Source: Hydrangea macrophylla
Taxonomy: Eukaryota > Streptophyta > Magnoliopsida > Cornales > Hydrangeaceae
NCBI GenBank assembly: GCA_033977485.1
Contig: CM066984.1
Coordinates: forward strand, 111,023,191-111,087,190
DNA length: 64,000 bases
Direction of reading: 5' to 3'
The notes beneath the pieces are model-generated. The model saw only the letters and a list, made by a program, of their open reading frames with translations. It did not search any database and was not told where the DNA came from. Of this stretch, positions 1 to 10,803 are shown piece by piece (position 1 is the stretch's first letter; each line of letters starts with the position of its first letter). The translations under genes were made by a program, and so were the position numbers.

Positions 1-153
1 CACATACGAAAATGAAATAAAAGATGAAACATAAAACTTTTCTCAAATAAGCCCTCTCGGGGGCTTGCTTAAGAATAAGAAAGAGGAACCTCGTGTAAAT
101 ACCAAGTTGACAATGCCCTTTTTTTAGTTGTTCTTCAAACATTGTTCTTCGTG

Positions 154-218
<65 letters not shown>

Positions 219-909
219 CAAATAAGGTAACTGAACGACAGCAAATCAAACTTGTTGAAACCATCGCCATTTAAAATAACCAAAAGTGAGTTTGCTTCTA
301 TTATGTACAAAGGGGTTTTGATGATACAACTGTTTATCGTTTATATGTATATATAAAGGGGGGGAAAAGATGAAAAAACTACTTGGAAGAACAAATTTAC
401 TATAATCAATCAAAGTGGTAAAATAACCCAATTGACTAAAACACAATCAAAGGAATTCCAAAGCCATTAAAGCAGGGGAAAAAAAAGGATGAGCTTTTCA
501 ATCATTTTCCAACAAAATAATAAAAGGTCAGAAATTTCAAATGGCACTATCATTTTACCTGAAAATTATCAAAGGCTCGAGCAGGGATGTTATCATGAAA
601 TTATCTCATCATGTCCCAAGGCCCATCTCCAACTCCCACTGAGAGTTGTTGAGATTGAGTTAAGGTATCAGCTGCAGAGCAATATTGAAATGGAAGGATC
701 AAAACCAACAAGAGCAACATGAGCAAGAAATCACAAGTACTATAACTTTTGTTTTCAATTCCCACTTTCATCATATTTTGGCTGATATTGCTAGTCCCTT
801 CTTTTACTATAAGGAGAACAAAAAGAAAAGACTATTTCACCAATTTATTATTTTATTCCAATTCTTTATTTCCTATTGAGTAGAATTTATAAGATGGCCT
901 AATTAGAAA
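1..909. other. Gene-free intergenic stretch
   Basis: I see no supportable gene. The stretch is AT-rich, with short chance open frames that carry no recognisable domain and no coherent splice structure. A long AG microsatellite sits at 157-214. The stretch ends at the left target-site copy of the MITE that starts at 910. Confidence 0.6.
157..214. repeat. (AG)n microsatellite
   Basis: An uninterrupted AG dinucleotide tract of about 29 units. Similar GA/CT tracts occur at 10692-10725, 27271-27312 and 56530-56567 and upstream of 62630, which is common in plant 5' regions and intergenic DNA. Confidence 0.95.
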
Positions 910-1061
910 CGAAAGCATTTTTGCTCATCCTTGCTCACCAAGGCCGCCACTGGATGACATATGTCCTATTCTATTCCCATTGTGCCCCTGCATTATCACC
1001 ATAAGTACTGGAATGGGACACATGTCATCCAGTGGCGGCCTGGGTGAGTGAAAATGCTCTC
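910..1061. mobile_element. 152-bp foldback MITE, 9-bp TSD (family GAGCATTTTTGCTCA)
   Basis: The two ends are inverted copies of one another: a left arm around the CATTTTTGCTCA and GGCCGCCACTGGATGACAT motifs, and a right arm with ATGTCATCCAGTGGCGGCC. The element is flanked by an exact 9-bp direct repeat AATTAGAAA (901-909 and 1062-1070). Nine-base duplications are typical of Mutator-like elements. Related copies lie at 26216-26404, 30692-30885 and 31602-31735. It is non-coding and so non-autonomous. Confidence 0.85.
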
Positions 1062-1070
1062 AATTAGAAA

Positions 1071-2390
1071 CTGCCTTGAGGTCTGGAATCGAATAGTTCA
1101 ATTGTCAAAAAAATGATCGAGGGTGCTTCTCTTATTATAAAACCCAAAGAATATGCATATTGCTTCCCTGGATGACACTACCAGAATTGGCAATTGGTGG
1201 GTTTGAAGTTTGAAGAGTAAATGTCAATCCTACTCTTTATATCATTATTAAAACCAGGTAGGACTCAGCTGATTCAGACTTACAATAAACAGGAGCCATT
1301 TCAAACAGTCTATTTTGAAATTGTGTACAATGGGGCATTGTTAAACATAAACTGACTAAGTCTATTCCAAGGTTGCCCTTATCTCTTGCAGCTGAGTATT
1401 TTTCAACTCCTAAAAATGAATATCATTTCCAGTATCCGAATCTGAACTAAGAACCCGTTTGGGGTAATATTGGGACGAAGAGATTTGCATTGTTGTAACA
1501 ATTACGGAGTAAATATTTTGGTAAAATGAAAAATTTCAATCGAAATGTTTTCCAAAAAAGCTTCAATTTGCTGCATTTTACATGAACTTAAATAGATTAT
1601 AAGTTTCGAAAATCTCTCGATAATAGATTATAATCTAAAATAATTAATTACCAAATGAGCACTAACTTGAGATCATCTAAAACAAAACAGTGAAACAAAA
1701 GGGCAAAGAAGTTACCTTGTGACTTTCATCTTGCATTGGAACATTTCGTCGAACATCTTCTATGCCAGTTCATTACAAGTACAAGTCTCCACTTCATATC
1801 TGCTCAAATTTTTAATCAAAGTCAAATAAATGACCGTTGAGATCTCCAATTTCACATTACCCAATTTCAATTTTGTCTCAACCATGGATTTCAAAATGTG
1901 AACTTAGATGGTTAAGCACACAAATCAAGCCCAAATTTGATGTTAACTTTTGAAAAATGAAGTACTCAGATTAAAACCATGAAATCCATAGAAGGAATAG
2001 ACAAGAAGCATACCTCATGAACCCAAAGCAAGCCCTAACCTCAGAAAATTGCAGCACCAAACCCTTGTTGTGACACCAATTGCAAGCCCCAAACTCTGAT
2101 GAAAAAGTGATGTTCGGTGTTCGGCGGTCGCGGCTGGGTTCGGCGGAGGGGGCGACGGCGTATGATAGGTCAGGTGTGTAGCGGCGAGAGTGGCGGGCGG
2201 CTGGGTGTTGGTGAAAGAGGGGGAGATGTGTAGCGGCGGCGGAAGAGAGAGGGAGGGGAAAGGGCGGCGGGTGGTGGCGGGTGGTGTTGGTTGCGCCGGA
2301 GGTCTTGGGGGTGGTAGAGAGAGAGAAAGAGATGAGAGAGAGAGAGAGAGAGACCGAATAAAAGAGGTCTTAACCTCTTAGGTCTGAATT
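1071..2390. other. Gene-free; possible CACTA interior in its right part
   Basis: No coherent gene is visible. From about 2100 the base composition changes to GC-rich, GGCGG-rich sequence (2100-2310) followed by a GA-rich tract. This directly precedes the subterminal repeats of a CACTA-type terminus, so it may be internal sequence of that element, possibly captured host DNA. The open frame at 2190-2381 is a low-complexity product of the GGC and GA tracts and is not supported as a gene. Confidence 0.45.
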
Positions 2391-2711
2391 TGGGGAAAAA
2401 TTGGGCGCCTACTTTTTGGGGGAGAAATAAATTTTATTTGTGACGGTTTTGTTCAATTCCGAAACAAATAATATTTTTTGTGTCGGATAGGTAAATGTCC
2501 GTCACGAATAAAAATTTATTTGTGTCGGATAAGTACATTTTCGTCACAAATAAAATATATTTGTGTCGGATAGATGCTTTTCTGTCACAAATAAAAATTT
2601 ATTTGTGTCGGATACTTTTCCGTCACAAAATCCGTCACAAAAACATTTTTTGTGACGGATTTTAATCCGTCACAAAAACATTCGTCACAAAAAGCATATT
2701 TTCTTGTAGTG
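2391..2711. mobile_element. CACTA (En/Spm-type) transposon right terminus
   Basis: The sequence ends in TTTTCTTGTAGTG at 2699-2711, the reverse complement of the plant CACTA terminus CACTACAAGAAAA. The preceding 300 bp is an array of short subterminal words in both orientations (TTTGTGTCGGAT, TCCGTCACAAA, TTTTTGTGACGG), as expected for transposase-binding subterminal repeats. No matching left terminus or 3-bp TSD is recognised in the window, so the element is either truncated or extends beyond the left edge. No transposase exon could be supported. Confidence 0.75.
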
Positions 2712-3784
2712 GGGCAAATGCATTGAATTAGACGTAACAGTACAAACAAAAATTATTCATAAAGTGACTATCCTCAAACACAGAAAGAGGATGGTCACCA
2801 AATGAACTAAGCCAAATATTACAAAGAAAAATACAAACAACAAAAGCAGCAACTAAAACAACAACAATAACAAGTGCAAAAACAAAGGGATCGAACAATA
2901 GTAAAGGAAGCATAGGTGGCCAAAGAAATCACTCCGTAGACTGCACGAGAAATCCAGCACCGCGCCATAGAGACAGTCGCAAGACTAGATCTGAAACCCA
3001 GGACAACTTCAATCTTGTAGTTGGTATAGACCTCCCAAAGATGGAAGATGACAAAAAGCCAAACCCAAAAAGATAAAGGAGCTTCATCAAAGGGAGCAAC
3101 CAATGTTGCTTGAAAATCTTCCAAAGTAGTAGAGACTACATCATGAAGAGAAACATTGCAGAAGGAGAGAGTCCCAAATCCCCCAATCATACCCAATGAT
3201 GACCAAAGGTAATCTACTGTTTTAAGACTAGTCTAACCAAGCATCTAACATTTTGAACCCAAAGAATTGCACAAAGAGGGGAAACAAAAACCTAGCAAAG
3301 AAACAGAAAAATGAGCAAAAAAACTAAGAAAAACTTACTAAAAGGAAGAGAAAAACTTCACAAAGGAAGTGAAATTTGGACGGCTAGGGCAACATAGCTT
3401 CTCTCTCTAGAATTCTAGAGAGAGAAATTCTAGAGAGAAGCTCTGTAGGGGCACATCATTTCACTTTTTGTAAATGGGTTGTAATTAAAGTGATTCGTAA
3501 CTTGGTTTAACGTTGTGCTCGTTGGGAAGTCTGCCCACATTAGTAACAAATTGAACTTTCTAACGCTTCGATTGTATTGCAGATTTAGAAAACGAAAAAA
3601 ATTAAAAAATAATCAAAAGAAAAACAATCTTATTTCATGCTTAAAGTTAGAAGTTAAAAATCATCAAAATATAATAAGAAATGAAAAAAATAAGAACACA
3701 AAGTCATGTCATCAATTTCAATATATATATATATATGGGACTGCTATCTTATAACATGATGATTGTAAGTTAGCAGCATACAAC
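2712..3784. other. Gene-free stretch with a perfect palindrome
   Basis: I cannot assign a gene here. A minus-strand open frame (2819-3196) is mostly hydrophobic and cysteine-rich because of TTG/TGT-rich DNA, and it matches no family I know. At 3399-3426 lies a perfect 28-bp palindrome (half-site TTCTCTCTCTAGAA), followed by a second CTAGAGAGAAGCT copy. AT microsatellite follows at 3721-3736. Confidence 0.45.
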
Positions 3785-3905
3785 AGCCTTTTTAGCAACA
3801 AAAAATAGGTTTTTAGAGACGAAACTTTTGTCGCTAAAGATTCCAACTTTTAGCGACGAAAAATTTCGTCACTAAAAGCTTATTTTTCGTTGCTAAAAGT
3901 CTCCT
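3785..3905. mobile_element. Short foldback repeat with TTAGCGACGAAA words
   Basis: Inverted copies of the words TTTTTAGCAAC / GTTGCTAAAA and TTTTAGCGACGAAA / TTTCGTC(A/G)CTAAAA make an almost complete hairpin. The word structure resembles CACTA subterminal arrays, so this may be a miniature CACTA derivative. No target-site duplication was recognised. Confidence 0.45.
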
Positions 3906-4732
3906 ATACTGTAAGTTAACAAATCCCTATATATATATATATATTTTAGAGTACCTTTCCCCCTTCAAATTGTTATCAATGTTTGCCTTATTAAACCAAC
4001 AAAAAAAAGTGTATTCCTTAATTTTTCTGTCCTTTCAATAGCTAAATTTAGAGATCTACTTTTTTATTCGCTCACTAAATCCGGTGTCCAATCGAAAATG
4101 TCAATAGAGGAGGACAAAACTCCATGATTGTTTTTCGAAGTTAAAAAATTAGTACTAGAGTAACGCTATGTAATTCCTTGTAAAGTTGAAAATGGAAATT
4201 AGGGAAAGAACTCATGACAAGCCTTCAAGTTCCTATTTGTCCATACTAATGATGGTGATGATTAAGGTCAGGGGCAGAGTTAAGAATTTTGGTTAGAGGG
4301 ACCTAAGTTATACGAGGGTTTAAGAGCAGCGCTTCAGAGTTGATTTTTTTGGGGTCTATTTATACATAATTGACAATTTTTTTTGGGTCTACTTGTATAT
4401 AATTGCGATTTTTTTTGAAATATGCTTATAATATGAGTCTATTTGGTAAATATTGTACAGTGTGTTTCAAAATTCTAGGGGGGCCTATTTCTAAAATGCA
4501 TAAAATTCTCATACTAAAAGTGTAATTTTTAAAATTCTAGGCGTTTTTCCTTTGAGTTGATGACACTAAATTAAGCATTGGATCACTTTGGAAGGCCTAA
4601 ACATAAGTTGAGGGGGGCCTAAATATAAAATACTAAAAAAATTTAGAGTAAAATTTTAATTCTCAAAATCTCAAGCCGCCTCCCCCCCCCCCCCCTGGTC
4701 CCTTACTTCCTCCGCCCACGACTAAGGCTCCA
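3906..4732. other. Gene-free intergenic stretch
   Basis: AT-rich sequence without a supportable gene. It includes an AT microsatellite at about 3928-3945 and a homopolymeric C tract at 4682-4695. The text around 4250-4720 (GGGCAGAGTTAAGAATTTT, then GAGGG..TATACGAGG) has a diverged counterpart in the subtilase intron around 12185-12300, so it is probably a fragment of a dispersed repeat. Confidence 0.4.
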
Positions 4733-5011
4733 TTTGATAAAATTGAAAATTAAGTACTGAAAATTTAGTGCTGAATTTTAAGTACTGAAAAAATTAAGCG
4801 TTTGAATTTGTAATACTGAAAAATAGTGTTTCAAGTACTCAAATAAACTGCATTCAGTGATTATTTTCAGCTAAAATTTTTCACATAAAGTTTTTAGTGA
4901 AATTTTGGCTGCTTTTTCAATTAAGTAGTACGTTATCAAACGCACTGAAAATAAATAAGTGCTGAAAACTTTTATTTTCAGTACTTAATTGGGTTATCAA
5001 ACACACCCTAA
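4733..5011. mobile_element. MITE, TIR (T)TAGGGTGTGTTTGATAA type
   Basis: The left end TAAGGCTCCATTTGATAA and the right end TTATCAAACACACCCTAA are inverted, and the inversion continues inward through AATTAAGTACTGAAAA. A target-site duplication is not clear. Two partial copies of the same family lie back to back in the subtilase intron around 12360-12670, showing it is dispersed in this genome. Confidence 0.6.
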
Positions 5012-5037
5012 GTGTATTTTTTTCTTATTCGTTTTTA

Positions 5038-5209
5038 GGTTTTGTTAACATGTGCCCTTACGGCATATGTTAAGGTTCCAAAAGTGAAAATAAACAAGGG
5101 AGACAAACATTAAACCCCACGCCGGACACTTTTACTGACAGTGTATCTCTTATTTATTTCCACATTTAGAGCCTTAACATATGCCCTACGAACATATGTT
5201 AACAGAACC
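5038..5209. mobile_element. Foldback MITE (GGTTTTGTTAACAT ends)
   Basis: Ends GGTTTTGTTAACATGTGCCC and the inverse GTTAACAGAACC pair over about 40 bp, both containing GCATATGTTAAGG/CCTTAACATATG. The interior is about 90 bp. No certain TSD was read, and there is no coding capacity. Confidence 0.5.
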
Positions 5210-5268
5210 CTATTTTTTTTTAGCAATGACGTGTCCATTCCATTAACAGATTATTGTGCAATTAATTA

Positions 5269-5552
5269 CTCCCTCCGTCCCATTTTGTGAGTCCTGTATT
5301 CTATTTTGGGATGTTCCAAAATTAGTGTCCACTTTCCTAATTTGGTATATAATTTTTACTAACTTTCTAAAACTATCCTTCATTGAAATTTACACCAAGA
5401 CAAAACTAAAAAAATTGTTATAATAATTAGGAACAATTGTGGAATATAGGTGTAGATTTTTTTTATCCCCTTAATAAATTGAGTTCTAAAAGATAGACTC
5501 ACTTATCAAACAATGTACCTTGAAAATTGAAATGTATTCAAATGGGATAAAG
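5269..5552. mobile_element. Stowaway-like MITE, degenerate
   Basis: The left end is TA followed by CTCCCTCCGTCCCATTTTG, the classic Stowaway (Tc1/mariner) terminus. The expected inverse at the right end is eroded (AAATGGGATAAAGTA). A better preserved copy is at 12954-13225. Confidence 0.6.
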
Positions 5553-6014
5553 TAATCAATTAAATACTAAATGAGGATGAAAATGATGCAAAACAATGAT
5601 GATGTATGTGGCCGGCAATAATGATAATGAACCATCATTCTCAATATATGAGATTTTCATAATTAGGTAGTAGTAATTGCTTTCATGAAAGCATAGATTC
5701 ATAATTTGGAAATTTTGTAATCTCAAGAATACCCTCCGAATTTCTTCAGTTTTCTCGAGAGTATTTTTGCTCAACCATCTAAATGGGAAACGTGTCATTT
5801 AGTGAAAGCATGAGTGAACATAGAACAAAAAATGAGTGAGCAAAAATGTTCTAAGTTTTCAATACTTGAACCTTCATTGTTTTTTTTTGGTAAATATCAC
5901 CTAAACCCCTCTTGAGATTTTCCCCGATCACAGACGCCACCCCTCACGTTTGACATATCACACATACAAAATATTAGCAATGTTCATCTTCTTCCTCTTT
6001 TATTCTTTTCAATT

Positions 6015-6052
<38 letters not shown>

Positions 6053-6139
6053 ATGTGTGTGTGTATGTGTGAATTTATATGTCAGGAATTCAAATTGAAA
6101 CCCCCAAAGCCCAAATGATCTAAACAAATTTAATGGGAA
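5553..6139. other. Gene-free stretch with a remnant MITE and AT/GT microsatellites
   Basis: Around 5760-5855 are half-preserved words of the GAGCATTTTTGCTCA MITE family (TTGCTCAACCATCTAAATGGG, later GAGTGAGCAAAAATG), with no clean ends. A compound (AT)n(GT)n microsatellite lies at about 6019-6070. No gene is visible. Confidence 0.45.
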
Positions 6140-6147
6140 TGATGAAA

Positions 6148-6694
6148 GAGTGCCGATGAAGGCATATTCATTTTTTAATTAGGGCACCTAATTTTGAGTT
6201 AAAAAATCTAATTTTTTTTAATTAGCAAGGGCACCTCACTTAATTTACTACATATTAAATTTAAACCACCACAACTAACAAAAATTAGTGTAAAGTAAAC
6301 TTGAACCACTCCCAACTAACAAAAATCAGTGCAACATAGTTTTTGACATACATAATTTAAATCCAAATCCACTCCAAAAAAAATCTGAACTCCCTCATAG
6401 CCATAGTAACTAAGAAGATCAACAGAATCAAGCATCAATACTGGTATGAAAGCAATATAATCGTGAAATTAAAATCAAGAGCTTGAACCATAGCATGATA
6501 TTCAATAATATACCATCAGCTCTTGAAACCAACACGAAGGCTGAATATCATTATATTCTAATAACTTAAATTAACTTAACATAGCATGATATTCAATAAT
6601 ATACCACCAGCTCTTAAAACTAGCACGCAGACTGAATATTATTGTATTCTAATAACTTAAATTAACTTAAAAGTTAGGACTGAATAGAACATAG

Positions 6695-6729
<35 letters not shown>

Positions 6730-7063
6730 ATGCTTGATTCTGTTGATCTCCTTAGTTGCTATGGTTTTAAGGGAGTTCAGATTTATTTATTTATTTATTT
6801 TTTTTTTTTTTGAGGTTGGTTTGGATTTAAGTTGTGTATATCGAGAGTTGTGTGGCACTGATTTTTATCAATTGAGGGTGGTTCAAGTTTATTTTGCACT
6901 AATTTTTGTAAGCTGAGGTGGTTTAAGTTTATTTGTAAAATAGAATATGTAGTAAAATGAGTGAGGTGCACTTACTAATTAAAGTAAAAGGTTTAAAAAA
7001 AAAAATCTCACTTAAAATTAGATACCCTAATTAAAAAAATGAATGTGTCTTTATCAGTACTAT
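6148..7063. mobile_element. 916-bp foldback element with about 300-bp arms, 8-bp TSD
   Basis: The left arm (about 6148-6441) and right arm (about 6727-7063) are imperfect inverted repeats over their whole length. For example AGAATCAAGCATCAAT near 6424 pairs with ATTGATGCTTGATTCT near 6728, and GTGCCGATGAAGGCATATTC pairs near the outer ends. The spacer holds two imperfect tandem copies of an about 90-bp unit that begins ATAGCATGATATTCAATAAT. An 8-bp direct repeat TGATGAAA (6140-6147, 7064-7071) flanks it, suggesting hAT-type mobilisation. No transposase is encoded. A transcript would fold into a long hairpin, making it a potential small-RNA source (inference). Confidence 0.6.
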
Positions 7064-7071
7064 TGATGAAA

Positions 7072-7392
7072 CCCTAACTCTACCGCCTTCTAGTTCAAAA
7101 CCCAAACAAATTTAAGTTGTAAAAATCTATTTTTGGTTCAACTTATAGAATGCATATATTTACAAATACACACACAGACTATATGTACGAAGAGAAAATT
7201 TATGTCTATATATACATAGATTGAATTAACTCATTCCATGGATTGAAGAAGAAGATGAAGCAGCAGCTGTTGGGGGGCTTCGGATTGAATTAACTAATAC
7301 CAATAAAATCTAGAGAGAGAAAGTAAATATATTAAAAACTCATTTCTATTTCTCCCATGGGTACAGGACTTGGTTGCCATCAATTTCTTAAA
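7072..7392. other. Gene-free spacer
   Basis: AT-rich sequence with short simple repeats and no recognisable gene. Confidence 0.5.
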
Positions 7393-7401
7393 TTTAATTA
7401 G

Positions 7402-7575
7402 GGGTAATACTTGGGACACAACCTTCATACAATTTTCATACAACCTCTCCAAAAGATGTGTCTATCTCTTTCCTGTGTCACTGTGGGGTCCAGTGACATC
7501 AGAGGAGAGAGATAGACACATCTTTTGGAGAGATTGTATGAAAGTTGTATAAAGGTTGTGTCCCAAATATTACTC
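7402..7575. mobile_element. 174-bp foldback MITE, 9-bp TSD, copy 1
   Basis: The ends GGGTAATACTTGGGACACAA and TTGTGTCCCAAATATTACTC are inverted, and the arms pair almost to the centre. It is flanked by an exact 9-bp duplication TTTAATTAG (7393-7401, 7576-7584). The same 174-bp element occurs at 27715-27888 with its own different 9-bp TSD. The 9-bp TSD favours Mutator-type mobilisation. It is non-coding. Confidence 0.9.
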
Positions 7576-7584
7576 TTTAATTAG

Positions 7585-8641
7585 AGAAATGGCCACAAAA
7601 TTCAAAATGCATGGCCCCTTCCACTAGTTTCTCAAACCGCCAAATCCCTATATATTGAATTTACCTAACTCGGAAGAAAGCTAAACTTATCACAAAATTT
7701 TGGTTTAATTACAAAAATGCCCTTAGAGTTTGGTCCTTGTTTCAATTTGATCTCTATAGTTTCAATTGTCCCAATTTCATCAGTTTTTTTTTTTTTGTTG
7801 ATCGAATCCCAATTATCCCATTCTGTCAAGAACTTGCACTAAACTTCACCATAGCTCATGCGTGACTTAGTGAGGGGCAAAAGTGGGAGTTAAATTGTTG
7901 TCTTCCTCAATTTAAACCTCAAAGGTCTTAAGTTCTCCGCTATTCGAGAATACAAATAGTGAAGTTGTCCAAATTTTTGACACAATGAGACACAATTGGA
8001 TCAATTTGACTTTCCTTCAAACTTCAGAGATGAAATTGAGACAATCAACGCTATAGAACTAAAATTAAGACAAAGACCAAACTTTAAGAGTAAAATTTAT
8101 AATTAAACCAAAAAAAAATATTCAGACTTTAATGAGTGCAATCCATTTCATATCCTACCTGTCGAGGTAGTTCACTTCAGAAAAATTGACATACTTTTTG
8201 TCTCCTCCTTGTTCATATCCTTTACATTTGATTTACAAACTGATATCAAGTTTATGAATTTGTGGTTTACAAGTGATTGGCAACTTATGTCACATGTATC
8301 AATAATTGAAGATGGGTGGTTAATTTTTGTTTAACAGATTTGTTTTCTTATTTTAAAAGAAATTGAAGGGCACTTGGTTGGGTTGTATTGAAAATGGCCA
8401 AATAATAGTGAGCCCCACGACAATTACCAAACACCATCATCTGACTCTATTCACGTTTTTGTTTTGTAATTTTTTTTTTTTAGAAATTGCCGTAGGATTT
8501 GTCCCTAACTCATCACCTTTAATCATCATACATACCCCACCACCTATTTCTCTATTTATTACCTCGTTTGTTTGGTGAGATTAAGGAATTGACCGGGTGG
8601 GACACCTTTTTAAGAGGACTACTCCGTATTATATTCACACA
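7585..8641. other. Gene-free intergenic stretch
   Basis: No supportable coding exon. There is an AT-rich background and short open frames without family resemblance. Confidence 0.5.
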
Positions 8642-8650
8642 TTTTTTCAC

Positions 8651-8846
8651 GAGTAATGATAGATGCACAACAAAAATGCACAACTAAATGCACAACCAGT
8701 TTAAAATTGTTGGACATTGTGCTAAAAAAACTGTACACCCCTTTTTTTGTCTTTTTATGTGTACAGACTTTTCAGCACGAAGTCCAACAATTTTAAGCAG
8801 TTTGTGCATTTGATTGTGCATATTTTTTGTGCACCTAGCATTTCCC
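8651..8846. mobile_element. 196-bp foldback MITE, 9-bp TSD, first of an adjacent pair
   Basis: It begins GAGTAATGATAGATGCACAA and ends with the eroded inverse TGTGCACCTAGCATTTCCC. It is flanked by an exact 9-bp duplication TTTTTTCAC (8642-8650, 8847-8855). The interior contains inverted TTGTTGGACAT..GTCCAACAATTT words. A second 196-bp copy begins 21 bp downstream. Confidence 0.85.
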
Positions 8847-8867
8847 TTTTTTCACACTTAATTTTAA

Positions 8868-9063
8868 GAGAAATGATAGATGTACAACAAAAATTCACAA
8901 CTAATTGCACAACCTGCTTAAAAATATTGGACTTCGTGCTGAAAAAGTTGTACACTCCTTTTTTTGTCTTTTTGTGTGTACAGTTTTTTCAGCACGAAGT
9001 CCAACAATTTTAAACAGGTTGTACAATTAGTTGTGGGTTTTTGTTGTGCATCTATCATTGCTC
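8868..9063. mobile_element. 196-bp foldback MITE, 9-bp TSD, second of an adjacent pair
   Basis: It begins GAGAAATGATAGATGTACAA and ends TTGTGCATCTATCATTGCTC. It is flanked by TAATTTTAA (8859-8867) and TAGTTTTAA (9064-9072), a 9-bp duplication with one mismatch. It has exactly the same length as its neighbour. The family also includes 30073-30246 and, more distantly, 10437-10620. Confidence 0.85.
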
Positions 9064-9072
9064 TAGTTTTAA

Positions 9073-10109
9073 ATGTATGTTTAAGTGTATGCAAAAAATA
9101 TGAAAAATTTAAACAATAAAAGGTAAATGTATTTAAAGCATAACATGTGAATTGTAATCTAACATTTTCCCCTTTTTAATTGAATAGTCTTCTACGAAGT
9201 ATTTTGGTATGCTAAAATATTGAGAATTACTAATAGTTTATTATACTTGTGATAACCAAGAGTCAATACTCTTTAAGGCAGGAAGACTAATATGGATGAG
9301 GTAAGGTGAGGTGAGATATGTGTACTTATTCTTCAATATCTGGCGTGAAAATTTTGTACTAGTTTATAAATCTTAATTGTCCCTCAATATGCATAATGCC
9401 TTTTAAAACTGTGAGGAATCTAAAAAAAAAAAAACCCTCCGCAGTTAAGCGTGTTGTTACCACAGAAGTACCAGGATGAATGACCGTCTGGAAAGTTATT
9501 TGTATTTAAGCCCAAATCGAACAAGATTGTTGCGAGACGAGGGATGAATCATTAATAATTCTTTATGTGACAAAGTATTTAATCTCAGGACCGCATTTGT
9601 TTAAGGGAGGAATTGGGGGATTAGACTAATGGACTAATACCTTGGCTTTTAGCTAGTTAATTTTGCACGAGAATATCAATCCATTTTAACTAAATAATCC
9701 AAAATTTGTGTTCGGGGGTGGGTTTATTAATTCACAAATTAGTAGAAATAGACTAGTATTCTAATCTCCTCCAATCCATACAAATAGTCCAATTTAATTG
9801 TTCAAATTATTGGATAAATAAACCCTATCCCCTTGTTGGAATAATTAGTGGCCCAAACACAAGATTATTCCGGTAAAATGGATTTTAATAGTGGGACAAC
9901 ACTTCAGTAAAGTAGTTTCAGTCCATTTCGTTAGGTTCCTCTCACATAGATGCACAGTTTTCAAAAAATTTATTTTTAAAAAATACAATATTATAAAAAG
10001 AGTTTTAAAAACTGTGAGAGAAACCTAACGAAATGTATTGAAGCAACTTTATTGAAGTCTTATCCTTAATAGTGTTGAGCATGATTGAAATCTCAAACAC
10101 CGAACTGTA
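9073..10109. other. Gene-free intergenic stretch
   Basis: No gene is recognised. Around 9590-9890 are words resembling another MITE end pair (GCATTTGTTTAAGGGAGG and, inverted, CCCAAACACAAG), and an inverted pair GGTTTCTCTCACAG-like occurs around 9940 and 10010, but no clean boundaries could be read. Confidence 0.4.
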
Positions 10110-10118
10110 GTAATTAAT

Positions 10119-10278
10119 GAGTAATGTTACACCCATACCAAATTTTACACCCAACAATCTTGACATTTTGATTACAGTGGATCACATGAGAGTCCCACAT
10201 GACTCCTATACAGGATCTATAGGAATCAAGGGTCAGGATGTATTAGGTGTGAAATTTGATATAAAAGTAACATTTTTG
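10119..10278. mobile_element. 160-bp MITE, 9-bp TSD (one mismatch)
   Basis: The left end GAGTAATGTTACACCCATAC is inverted relative to the right end (TTTGATATAAAAGTAACATT). The flanks are GTAATTAAT (10110-10118) and GTAATTAAA (10279-10287). The GAGTAATG start is shared with the 8651 element, suggesting related families. Confidence 0.65.
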
Positions 10279-10436
10279 GTAATTAAAATGGACTAATAAG
10301 CCAACTCCCTAATTTTTACCCTAGCCTTTGTCTTTTTCTTTAATACATCCCACCAAACGTGACCTAAAAGCCAACCAATAGTCCATTCTACTCCATGGGC
10401 ATAAACTCCTTTTTCTCTCGTTTTTAAACTCCAAAG

Positions 10437-10620
10437 AAAAATGCTAGACTCACATAATGAATCACACATTTTTTTCACACACTTCTTTAAATGCTTGTAC
10501 CTTGTGCTGTATAAGTGGGGCATAAAAAAGAGTAAAAAATTCAAGCAGCACAAGATACAAACATTTAAAGAAGTGTGTGAAAAAAGTGTGTGGTTCATTG
10601 TGTAGGTGTAGCATGACTCA
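10437..10620. mobile_element. 184-bp foldback MITE in the subtilase upstream region
   Basis: Inverted arms carry TGCTAGACTCACATAATGAA and, at the other end, TTCATTGTGTAGGTGTAGCA. The flanks are ACTCCAAAG (10428-10436) and ACTCCAAAA (10621-10629), a 9-bp duplication with one mismatch. It ends 183 bp before the subtilase start codon, so it probably lies in that gene's promoter or 5' leader. Confidence 0.75.
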
Positions 10621-10688
10621 ACTCCAAAACATAGTGTAAACCCGTGAACAATCTCCCCCCAAGTTCATTTTCCTCTTTATTTTTAAAT

Positions 10689-10691
<3 letters not shown>

Positions 10692-10725
<34 letters not shown>
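10692..10725. repeat. (TC)n microsatellite in the subtilase 5' region
   Basis: A pyrimidine dinucleotide tract about 80-110 bp upstream of the subtilase start codon. Pyrimidine patches in 5' leaders are common in plants. Whether this one affects expression is not known. Confidence 0.9.
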
Positions 10726-10727
<2 letters not shown>

Positions 10728-10803
10728 AGGGCGAGACCTCATCTTCTTCCTCCGGACCTCCTCACAAAAAAATCTGCTTACAGTTCAAGTTTTGTTCACT
10801 CAA

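Noticed and set aside
1177..1189. CACTACCAGAATT as the left terminus of the CACTA element ending at 2711
   Set aside because: Three of 13 positions differ from CACTACAAGAAAA, no subterminal repeats follow, and the flanking bases do not give a 3-bp TSD.
2190..2381. Gly/Arg-rich small protein
   Set aside because: Product of GGC and GA low-complexity tracts, in the probable CACTA interior.
2819..3196. Minus-strand open frame of 125 codons
   Set aside because: Cysteine/phenylalanine-rich from biased DNA, overlaps another frame, and shows no domain I recognise.
10293..10598. Minus-strand open frame upstream of the subtilase
   Set aside because: It runs through a foldback MITE, and there is no domain.
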